Source: Microbotryum silenes-acaulis (Eukaryota > Basidiomycota > Microbotryomycetes > Microbotryales > Microbotryaceae). Taken from it: a DNA stretch of 64,000 nucleotides. Of this stretch, positions 54,044-64,000 are shown piece after piece; positions within the stretch are counted from its first letter, which is position 1; each line of letters starts with the position of its first letter. The notes beneath the pieces were generated by a model. The model was not told where the DNA came from. It did no database searches and worked only from the letters and a program-made list of their open reading frames with translations. Position numbers and translations under genes: made by a program. The DNA lies in NCBI GenBank assembly GCA_003665825.1, contig QPFY01000002.1, positions 2,170,001-2,234,000 of the forward strand. Direction: 5' to 3'.

Positions 54044-57000
54044 ATGAGCTCGTTGCTCGTCCCCGACGATGATCGTCGCCACGTCCTTCACGAGGGCCGG
54101 CACGAGGAGCGAGACACGACGTCGACGTCGAGCGCCGATCATATCGGTCAGCGCGAGCAACGTCGTCCGCCTTCGATGGCGTCCTTGTCGCCTTTCGGGG
54201 ACGCTTCCGGGAGTTCGGATCGTGCTTCGTCGTTCATTGATGCGTATTTCGACGATACGAGGTCGTCGACCGATTTGGAGGAACCCCATCTTGTTGCGCA
54301 GGCTGCGAGCGCTCAACGAGGCGGTGCGAAGGCCAATCAGCCCTCACCGGCCTCACCGTCATCAGTCAGTCGGCCAACACTCGCAGTCGATCACACGGCA
54401 GCGACTCCGGCACAGCAACCGATAGCATCAAAATCGAGCAGTATTCAGTCAATTAGTACCAGTCTAGCAGAACATGATGCGAGCATGTCACGGTCCTCGT
54501 CGTCCAGCTCGAGCTCGGCAGCTTCCATCACGACTCCGATAAAGCGCGTGCGAGTGTCTGCCGCTCCACCGACGTCAAGCTCGAATTTGGATGCTATGCA
54601 GAGGGGATGGCATATGCACGTCTCACCCGTCGGTCCTCGGTCCAATAACCCTTTGGTTTCCGACTCTACGGATCCATTCGACCCTTCCGAGTTGTTCAAG
54701 CACGCTACGCAGCCGCTCAACATTGCTCGGGTCCGAGCTGCAAAGGGAAACTACCAGACCACGTCATCGACTTCACTAGACAACTTGGACGAGACCAGGC
54801 CCTTTCGGTACGACTCGGACGAGGAAGGGAGACGGTCACAAGTCAAGACGCCTTCAAAGAGACTTTCAGCGGCTGCTGCAGAGGATCGGTGGCATGGGCT
54901 GGGTCTTGGCTCGGGAGTAGGGGATGATGAAGAAGTTGGACTGAGACCAGCATCCTCGACGGTCGAGGGCAATGTCGCTGCTGCCGTCTCCGAAGGATCG
55001 GATGGACGACTTCATCCCAGGGGCAAGCGGAAAACAAAGTCTTCATTTCGCAATAGCTTCACCCAAGGCCTGCAACGAATGTCGGATCGTGTGGTCGGCT
55101 CCTCGGATGCTCAAGACGAGTTTATTGACAATTCCCATCAACAGCCAAGCGATAGGGATCATCGTCATCAAAAGTTGGGCAGTGACGATGGGGAAGAAGA
55201 TCCTACGGGGGAAGAGACGGAAGAGTCGAGGTATGAGACAGCGTTCAAGAAGCTTCGAGGAAAGAGTCTGGGACTGTTCGGGGCGTCACATTGGCTTCGG
55301 AGGGCGTGCGCAAAACTATTGGTGTCCAAGTGAGTTGCTACATCGGCCGTCCTAACTTTGAGCCTCGGCCGGCTGATACTCCATGGCATTGAAGATTCAC
55401 AGAGCCGGTCATCCTCGTACTCATCCTCGCGTCTGTCGTCGTGTTGACCATTCAAACCGCGCCCGACGTGTACGCCCACCCTCGGCCACAAACGGGCTAT
55501 TTCCACGATTGGACCGACTATGCGCTGCTCGCCATTTTCTGCGCATTCACTGCAGAGATGTTTGTGCGCATCATCGTCACAGGTCTCATCGTCAATCCTC
55601 CAGCACCTGTCAGTTTCTCCGTCGTAATACCAACACCGACGTCCCCCGAGATCATGCGAAGCCAGGCCGTGACAACCGGCTCGAATCGGCGGGACCGCTC
55701 ACCGAGTCGAGATCCTTACGCGCCACTCCCAAGTCCATCTGGGAAGCGGGATAGCTCTTTGGTCCTTCATGCGGTGCGACAGCTCAAGCATAGTCCCGTC
55801 TCGACTCGCGCTTCACGCTCGCCGAGATCTGCTTCGCCGATACAACGCCACTTTACCATCCGCCGACCGTCACACTCGCCTTCCACTGTCACCGGGGACG
55901 CAAGATCTCTCGAACCACCACGCGATGTGTCTCTGTCGGTTCCGCCGAGGCCAGACGCTTCGCTCGATCTCGATGCCAAAGAGGTACCGTCGCCGCCGGA
56001 ACAAGCCCACCCGACCCGAGCAGCCCATTCGTCGACAGCCTCCACTCTGTTGTCTAGAGACTTCAAAGCACCGTTCTCGGATTCTTTCAGACGACAGCGC
56101 GATATCATGTACTCGCGAGCGTACTTGCGCCACTCATGGAACCGTCTCGACGTCGTTGCCGTGCTTTCGTTTTGGATCGCGTTCGGTCTCTCAATAGGAG
56201 GCGTCAAGACGACCAACGGCGTCGAACTGTTTCGCGCGATGAGCGTATTGCGATCGATGCGACTTCTCGGCGTCACTACCGGAACTAGTACGATCCTGCA
56301 CTCGCTGAAGCGAGCGTCACCTCAACTTGTCAAGGTCGGTTTCTTCGTCGCCTTTGCGATGATTCTGTTATCCATCGTCGGCATTCAAAGTTTCGGAGCC
56401 TCCTACGCCCGCCACTGCCGATGGATCGACCCCGCTGGCGTGTTGGAGTCTGTCGACTTCCCTGAACAAGCATGCGGTCGCTACTACAACATGACGACGG
56501 GTATCATCGAACGCGTGATCCTCTCGTCCGGTGCATTCAGTCCGGAGCAGCCGAAAGGCTTCACCTGCCCGCCGCCTAGCGTGTGCATCATGGGTGAAAG
56601 TCCCGAAAACGGCGCCTTGAGTTTCGACAATATTTTCACGAGTCTGTACCAGATGGTCATCATCGCCTCGGCCAATACGTGGACGGTAGTGATGTACCGG
56701 ATGGCCGACGCCGACGCGTTTCCCGCGACGATCTTCTTCATCGTCGGCTTGATTGTGCTTAACTACTGGCTTTGGAACCTGTTCGTCGCTGTCATCACTT
56801 CTACTTTCGCGGAAATTCGTGAAGAGTCGGAACAATCTGCATTCTCGGCGACCGCGGATCCGTCAGCCAAGCTTGCGGCAAGTGGAGGAGTTCCCCACGT
56901 CCAGGGGGGCGGCCAAGTCAAGGGGTTCAACCGCTCTGCACGCTGGGTCGCTGTGGTCTACCGTAAGACATATCTTATATGGGTTTTTCTCGCACTCTTT

Positions 57001-60000
57001 TCGATCGTATGTCAAGCGGCCACGACATACGACATGCCACCCAATCGGAAGGTCGTCTTGGGTACGATCGAGCGCTACGTCACTCTCGCCTTTGGTGTCG
57101 AGATCGTGCTGCGGTTCTACGCGACGTTCCCTGATTGGCGATCCTTTGTCCACCATCTCGAGAATTTGATTGATCTTGGACTCGTCATTGCTACGGCGAT
57201 CATCCAAATCCCGGTGATCAAGACCTCCGAAGCGTACCCCTGGCTCACGGCATTTCAGATCGCGAGGTTCTACCGCGTCATCATGGCAATCCCACGGATG
57301 AATCGGTTGCTTGTGAGTATCTGTTTCTTTCATCTTTGGAGGGACCGCTTGCTGATTCCGTATTCGCCCGTTCTACCTTCAGCGTCGAGTGCTAGGGACC
57401 TTTACTGGTCTCTTGAATATGACCTTGTTCCTCCTGCTCATGACGGGCTTTGCTTCTCTGATCGCGAGCCAACTGTTCCGTGGTGTTCCCGACCCCGATG
57501 ATAGCGACACGACACCCCTAATCTTTTCAACAAGCTACAACAGTTATTTGGCGATATACCAGATCCTCAGTTCAGAAAATTGGTGAGCTTGGGCCCCTTC
57601 ATCGCCGCCCGTTCGAAGCTGACTTATCCCATGGCCCTGTTTCCTAGGACCGACGTGGCGAACAATGTCCTGTCGGCGCAGCAAAACATCTTCGCGACGG
57701 CCGTCACGGCCCTCTTCATGTCCTGCTGGATGTTCTTCGGCTTCTTCGTCCTCATCAATATGTTCATTGCCGTCATCAACGAGAACTTTTCGCTCCCCGA
57801 GGAAGAAAAACGCAAGTTGCAGATCGAAGCGTTCGAGAAGAGATTGAATGTGCCGGTCACGCGTAAGAGGTGGTGGCATAGGTTTTATGTCTAGTGAGTT
57901 GGTTGTGTTGATCGCGATTGGGTTGCGCTTGCCGGGTTCTGACGACAACCTCGGCGACCGCAGCAAATTCGACGAGTCAGCACAGACCTCGCCAAAGGGT
58001 GCCTCTCTTCACGGAACCGCAGACCTGAGAGACTTTGCACCCGAGAATGGCGCGACATCAGACAAGAAGGTGAGAAGTGCTTCTACAGCGGCACTGCATG
58101 TTCCCTCGGCTAACCCCTCTGCCAGATACACACGCGCGGGCAATCACTCACTGAAACCTTGATGGGTTCTGCGAGGCGAGCGTTTGGAATGAACAGACAC
58201 TCTGGGGCTTCAACTGACGCCCTTGCGATGGAGGACCTTCATCCCATGGATGACACGATTGTGTACCAGGGGTCAGTGAGAGTCAAAATCGATATCACGC
58301 GTCTTATACTCTCGCTGACCGGTATCTTCATTCTTCAGGACTCTCTTTCGTTTGACCAGTCAAGCCGAGCGGGATGCCGAGGTCAGACGTGGACAGGCGC
58401 GGGAACGACGAGCCAGGCTCGCGTCGTACATCGGCGAGCATCCGAGCTACGACAAATCCCTCTGGCTTCTGTCGCAGGACAATCCACTGCGACGGATGTG
58501 TCAGGCCCTGGTCGATCCAGGTCATGGCGAGGACCGTCTGTTCGGCCGTGCTCCGGGTCAGGTCCTTCGCTTCCTCTTTCAATGGCTCATCTTCATCACG
58601 ATCGTCGGGTCGGTTGTTATTGCCGCGATCGCGACGCCCATCTATCGTCGAAATTATTACATCGAAGTCGGCGACGTGCGCTGGCCCTGGTTCGTGCTGG
58701 CCGAATGCACCCTCGGCTTCATTTTCGTCATTGAGTTTCTGGTCAAGGTCATCGCTGATGGGTTCTTGTTCGGTCCCAACGCCTATCTTCGCTCGCCCCA
58801 CAACGATCTTGATTTCTTCGTTCTCATCACGCTACTCGTTAACATCGTCACTGCTTTGCTGGCTGGACCAGGGCTCAATCGATTCACGCGGTCGCTCAAG
58901 GCCTTCCGAGCACTGCGCTTGATCAACCTTTGGCCCAAGCTGCGCGAGACATTCTACAGCGTGCTTATCGTTGGCTTCTCGCGCATCCTCGATGCCTCCT
59001 TGCTTGCGATTCTGTACCTCATCCCCTTCGCGGTGTGGGCGCAAAACATCTTTGGTGGTCTTCTCTTCTCGTGCAACGATTCGAGCGTCTCGTTCAAGGC
59101 ACAGTGTGGTGGCGAGTTTGCGTCCGCCGCGGTCTCGGATTGGAACTATTTGCAGGTGAGGCTTTTTCGAGCTTCAAATAGGATTCTGAAATTTACGGTG
59201 CTGACTCTGGAGCTGAACTTGACAGCCTCGCGTGTGGGACAATCCGTCCGGCGACCCGTCGGTGTGGAACTTCGATAACTTCAGCTCGTCGCTCTTGATC
59301 CTGTTTGAGATCATCTCTCTAGAAGGCTGGGTCGACGTCATGCTGAGCGTGATGCAGATCACGGGTCCGGATCGACAACCTCAGACCAACGCCTACCAAT
59401 GGAGTGCCTTGTTCTTCGTCTTTTTCAACCTTGTCGGTGCCGTCTTTATTCTCACGCTTTTCGTGTCGACCGTCATCGAGAACTTTGAGATTCGGAGTGG
59501 TATGGCACTCTTGACGACTGACCAAAAGCGATGGCTCAACCTAAGACGACTGCTCGCGCGACAACGACCCTCGAAGCGACCCAAGCGAAGGCCAATCTCG
59601 GCCTTCCGAGGGTGGTGCTTCGATCGTGCAACGCAAAAGCACGGCTGGTGGTCGAGGTCGATGACCGCGCTGTACTGCGCCAATATCATCGTCCTGTGCA
59701 CGCAAGCTACGACCAACACCGACGATGGCTTCGATGTGCGCAACTACATCTTTCTCGGCTTCACGCTCATCTACGGCATCGACATCTTTGTGCGCATGTT
59801 TGGGCTCGGGTGGTCGTCGTACATCACGAACGGATGGAATCAATACGATGTCATCGTCGTGGCTGGAACTTTTGCGACGACGATCCCGATCATGCTGTCG
59901 TCACAAAGTCAAGTCGCTCACCAGTTGCAAAAGCTCTTCCTCGTGCTCGTCGCTTTCAAGCTCGTCCAACGCAACAACAGCCTGAACCAACTCTTCAAAA

Positions 60001-61416
60001 CCGCCGTCGCGAGTCTCAAGGCATTGTTCAACATCTTTGGTCTTTGGCTGGTTCTCTTCATCGTCTGGGCCATCTTTTACATCGAAATCTTCGGTCTGAC
60101 GAGATGGAACTTCAACGAGACGCACAACGCCAACTATTCGACGTTCGCCAAGGCGCTCGTTCTACTCGCACTTCAGTCAACGGGTGAAGGGTGGAATGCG
60201 TTCATGCATGATTACATGGTCGAGTGGCCCCGGTGTACGACTAGCACCAACTATCTCGATAGCGATTGTGGGAGTACGGCTTGGGCGCTCGTCTTGTTCA
60301 TCACTTGGAACGTACTCTCGATGTGTGAGTTCTCGCAGCAAGCATCCACGCCGAACAATCACCCCTGATCGGCATTTTGACCCTACTTACAGATTTGATG
60401 GCGAACTTGATTCTCGGTACCGTGATTGAAAATTTCAGTCACGTCTACCAATCCTGGGGCAACGTCAACTACCCGAACCGCGAAGAGATGCGCGGCTTCA
60501 AGAAAGCGTGGGGCGAGATCGACACCGAACGGACAGGTTTCATCCGTCGACGCGAGATCGTGCCTTTCCTTCGCAAACTCACAGGTATTTTTGAAGTACG
60601 CATCTACCGCGCCGAATGGACGATTCAGGTTCTTCGGAACGCAGCGAGTGTCTCATCGACAATGTCGCGCAAACCTTCTTTTTCGGATCCGTTCTCGGCG
60701 ACTTCGTCCGATTTTGGATTACCTCGTTTGGAAAGGGATGCATCGACGATCGATGCGATGAGGTTGGCGCATGCGGTCCGAGCCATCGATGGGAATGAGG
60801 TGCGCCAGAGGAGGTACCTATGGAACAGGTTGTACCACGAGGCGATGATCGAAGCGGAGAAGGACGATCGAGGGATCTCGTTCGGGAATATGCTGGAGTT
60901 GTTGGCGCATTATAGGATGATCGATGATGATACGGCTTTGCAGTGAGTTGCGAACGGGTTGCATGGCGTTACGTCTCAATTTCGTGCTGACTCACTTGGT
61001 CCTAATCCGAGCTCAGGGTCGATGAGCTGCTTGACCGTCGTCAACAACAAGACCGAGTGATGGAAAGGGTCAATTCCGACGTCGTCCGCGGCGTGCTCCA
61101 ACGTCTGACCTTGCGTCGTCGATTCCTAGCTCATCGAGCCGCGCAAGTATCAGGTGGTATCGTCCCTCCCGAGATTCGAGTTCAAGTACCTCCCACCGAA
61201 CCACCTTCAACACCAATGGCTCAGACGAGACAGACCTTGACCATCAACACCACGAATTTAGCTACGATTTCTTTGGACGAGCACGAGTTGTCATCGACTT
61301 CGAAGTGGTCTTCTACTGGGAGGGTGGGGGAGCATAGTTCGACGAGGAAGGGTTTGAGAAGGAGGGGAAGTTCGTCGGATGATGGATCGGCCGGGGGGTC
61401 AGAGAATGAGGAATAG
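54044..61416 (+). CDS. CCH1: Voltage-gated calcium channel alpha subunit CCH1
   Basis: Four-repeat plasma-membrane Ca2+ channel, which with Mid1 forms the fungal high-affinity calcium uptake system. The first exon (54044-55329) is a Ser-rich cytosolic N-terminus ending in GKSLGLFGASHWLRRACAKL. Repeat I lies at about 55402-56830, with a long loop between S2 and S3 and a voltage sensor with spaced Arg (LFRAMSVLRSMRLLG). Repeat II is at about 56940-57880, III at about 58440-59500 and IV at about 59610-60470. Pore loops read SANTWTVVMY (I), SSENWTDVANN (II), SLEGWVDVML (III) and STGEGWNAFMHDY (IV). An EF-hand-like segment (KKAWGEIDTERTGFIRRREI) and a charged tail follow to 61416. At least ten short introns. 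The first splice (55329/55402) does not keep frame with the nearest consensus sites, probably a boundary I misplace. Confidence 0.92.
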
Positions 61417-61880
61417 GGGGGCGGGACTTTGGTTATGTCTTGGTACATTTTTCATCTGTTGGCCAATTTTTTTTTCTTCCTCTTCCAAAGGTGTACATGG
61501 TCCTCCTGTGTGTGTGTGTGTGTGTAAGCCCTTTTCTTGCCAGTTTGGAATCGCATTTGGTTTAGAAGGAGAAATCCGTTCTCCCCGATCTCCCAGGTCT
61601 CCCGTGAATGAAAGCAAGCGCGCAACCGCACACGTGCCTAAAAACGTTTGATCATCATTGTTGTGGACTGGGAATAACATTGCGTCGTCGGCGTTGAATA
61701 GCAACAAAAAAAAGAGGGAAGGAGGGAAGAAGGGGAAGGAACAGGGGAAGGAGTTTCCCAGATTGAGCGATGGGGGGACGTGGGGAGGGGGGGGGGCTGT
61801 TCGGAGTTCGTCGAGTGTTAACGAGATGAAGTGGGTAGCGGGGAGGGGTCTCCTTCTTCGATTTCTGGGGTGGATTAGTT
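61417..61880. other. Convergent intergenic interval
   Basis: 464 bp between the CCH1 stop and the MRS3/4 stop. It includes a (gt)n run at about 61509-61525 and a purine-rich tract at 61700-61800. No gene seen. Confidence 0.6.
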
Positions 61881-63219
61881 CTATAACCCTTGGTTTCGTT
61901 TTGTCGACGCCGCGGCGCGTCCCTTGAGCAAGAATCGGAAACCTTCGTATGATAGCCCTGTTTCGTAACGTAAGAGATGGGAAGAAGACCATGAGCGAAC
62001 AACTCAAAAGCGAGGTAAGAACAAAAAGCCTAATCACTCACAGCAAAGCGCATTACTCGGCATATTGGTTAATATCCTCGGTGAGATACCCCTCGCGAAC
62101 CCACTCGCGCCCTGTCTCTCCCAAATGATCTTGGCCGCATCGAGCATACCCCTCGCATTACGGATCGCGGCTTGGTCCGACGTCCCTCGTGTTTGGAGGA
62201 GCGTTTTACAGACGTCCAAGGGGGTCGTCACGGCTGCGGCGACGGCACCGGCGATACCGCCTGCTGTGACGTGCGTCCAGGGGGAGTAGTGGCCTGTTGG
62301 GTTTAACCGATCTCTGTACAGAGGGGAGGGAGCGAAAAAAGTCCGGATCAGCTAAGCGCTTTGGCAACTCGAGACCGAGATTGAACAGCGAAAAACCGCA
62401 CTTGATAAATTCGTATGTCGAGAATTGCACGGCCGTGAAAGGGACCGTCATCATCAACGTGGTGGGGTAGGAGACGTAGAACGCGCTGAGGCCTTCGGCG
62501 TGGTAGACGGATCGGAAGCATTCACCGACGCCTCGGAAGGTCGAGCCGTGTATTTGCATCCTTTGCTTGACCACTGCAGAGATGAATGCAGGCTTTAGAC
62601 ATCCACAAAACAATCGCGAATATGACTCCTTTCGACTGACCATCAAAGGGGTTCATGAGCGCATCCGAAGCGATCGTAGCTGTTGCTCCTGCTGAGGCTG
62701 CAATTACAGGAGTAGAGCCCAATCGTTAGAGTAGTGCTCGTTCACACTCGAACTCAAAATATCCAGTGCTCACCTGTCGCAGCAAACGAGTAACCCCCCT
62801 GATTCCCGCCTGCCAACTCTTTGGTGAATTCGTACGTGCCGAAATAGACGGCATGAGCAGGACCCGCACCCCAAATGACGGAGGCTACGCCTCTCCATAA
62901 TCGTTTGGTGCCTTCGGTCGAGGCGATGCGGGTGAACGCGTCCGACATGCCCGTATACATCGCGCCGGGTGATGTGGTGAGGACTTGCATTCGGGTCTGT
63001 GAGCGGGGGGGTGAAAGGGGAGAGAGAGGGTGGGTCAATTCCCGAGTGGGCGACGGGTGGTTGTCTTGCTCTGTCAAGGCACAAAGTCACTTTGATGGAA
63101 TCGACGGGGTACATGATGGCATGTTCGGAGATACCGGCCATCGCGCCGGCCAACATGTTGATGGCGAGCGAGTCGTTGTTGAGCCCTTCGTAGTCGATCT
63201 CTTCTACCATCGCGGCCAT
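61881..63219 (-). CDS. MRS4: Mitochondrial iron carrier MRS3/MRS4 (mitoferrin)
   Basis: Inner-membrane carrier that imports Fe2+ for haem and Fe-S synthesis. The start at 63219 gives MAAMVEEIDYEGLNNDSLAI. Repeat 1 shows AGAMAGISEHAIMYPVDSIK spliced to TRMQVLTTSPGAMYTGMSDA, with RLWRGVASVIWGAGPAHAVY. Repeat 2 shows ASAGATATIASDALMNPFD, VVKQRMQIHGSTFRG and SYPTTLMMTVPFTAVQFSTY. Repeat 3 shows PLDVCKTLLQTRG and the end NALCWLSYEGFRFLLKGR, whose last exon is 61881-61957. Each repeat keeps a Px(D/E)xx(K/R)-type carrier signature (PVDSIK, PFD-VVK, PLDVCK), and the Gly/Met matrix-side residues typical of mitoferrins are present. Several introns, some placed by homology only. Confidence 0.9.
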
Positions 63220-64000
63220 GATTGCCAGGCGGAGGGGGAGCGAACGGAGAGGGGGATCTCTTGAAGGTTCAGATTATTACGATCCGGATCTAATTGTGAA
63301 TGTCGTGATGGGTGAAGTGAGTGAACGAGCGTTGGCTGGCGAGGCTGAATGCGCGCAATCTAATGAAAAATGCTGGCCGAGGCGCTTTGCTGCGTAGGCC
63401 GGTGGCACTGGGGGGGAAGAGGTACACGATGGTCAGCATGAAAAGTAGAGCATGGTTCGACTGTATGTGCTGCTCGCTGCGATTTATTTGCGGACGACGG
63501 GCGCACACGTAGGCGAGTTGGATGTGTGTGTGATGGATGGGTGCATCGTACGATCTCGTCGACCGAGCGAGTAATAGTGAAGCAGCTCGATGCCCGTCCT
63601 GGATCAACGAGCACAGCAAGGCGCAACCTGAAAGCTCAACACTCGATGTGCTCGGTGGTAAGGCCCTCGTGTCGCAGCTCGGTCGTCATCTTGCGTGGCT
63701 CTCCTCCGATCATCCGGGGGCGAGCTCACCCCAATTGGCGCTCAGCGCTCAGCGCTCAGCTGGCGATCACCGGACTTGCTCAAGCGAACGCACACAAAGG
63801 TGGAAGGCCGTTCCTGTTGAAGATCCAACGACGATCGTCCCGTCTCGTCTTGAATGAGCGGTCGCGATCGACTCCTCCGCGGCGGTTGGTTGGGTGAGCA
63901 AAAGAAGAGCAAGCTATAAGTGCTGATCGGATTGATTTCATTTCTGTTTCTGGAACGGACTTTGCGGCCCAGCCCTCTGCCCGCGTGTGAGCGTAGCCGC
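63220..64000. other. Right-edge interval, presumed MRS3/4 promoter
   Basis: About 780 bp upstream of the carrier. Short overlapping frames near 63526-63897 have no family features. No RNA gene recognised. Confidence 0.5.

Noticed and set aside
61505..61530. (gt)n run as a telomeric or regulatory repeat
   Set aside because: Short dinucleotide microsatellite in a convergent 3' interval; no wider repeat structure.

Overview
The window looks like nuclear DNA of a basidiomycete fungus, most likely a Pucciniomycotina/Microbotryomycetes-type yeast (lineage inferred from style, not proven). The supports are: moderately high GC, about sixteen protein genes packed on both strands, several short introns per gene with gtgagt/gtaagt-type donors and cag/tag acceptors, and a wholly fungal gene set (NUP192, EAF1, SNF1, CCH1, LOA1, CGR1).

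Layout. 1-2779 (-): Ime2/RCK-type kinase running off the left edge. 2780-6969: long gene-poor stretch holding a decayed intron-bearing element (about 4590-5460). 6970-8440 (-): LOA1/VPS66-like acyltransferase. 8691-15499 (+): NUP192/NUP205 nucleoporin. 16003-16616 (+): CGR1. 16997-20190 (-): unrecognised polytopic membrane protein. 20819-21372 (-): VPS55. 21582-24890 (+) and 35688-38996 (-): two arms of a 3309-bp near-identical inverted duplication, each carrying almost all of a SNF1/AMPK-alpha kinase gene. In the right copy SNF1 ends in its own C-terminus. In the left copy the last 24 codons are missing and the frame runs straight into the C-terminal part of a DEAH-box RNA helicase, which then decays (24891-26180). 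The 10.8-kb spacer also holds a second copy of the decayed element (about 27335-28270), a PROPPIN (28918-30710, -) and a secreted subtilase-fold protein whose catalytic residues all appear replaced (31328-34569, -). 39330-40512 (+): p24 cargo-receptor gene, divergent from the intact SNF1. 40779-44111 (-): EAF1/VID21. 44870-46193 (-): RluA-type pseudouridine synthase. 46497-50299 (+): eIF3a. 51262-53625 (+): secreted FAD oxidase. 54044-61416 (+): CCH1 calcium channel. 61881-63219 (-): MRS3/4 mitochondrial iron carrier.

Most genes are independent housekeeping genes with no shared pathway. The unusual part is 21.4-39.3 kb: an inverted repeat around SNF1 that could, in principle, let the spacer flip and swap which SNF1 promoter is attached to the complete C-terminus and which to the helicase fusion. 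Exon boundaries were placed by eye from splice signals, reading frame and family similarity. Where stated, exon lengths were summed and found divisible by three. Single-base errors in boundaries are possible.
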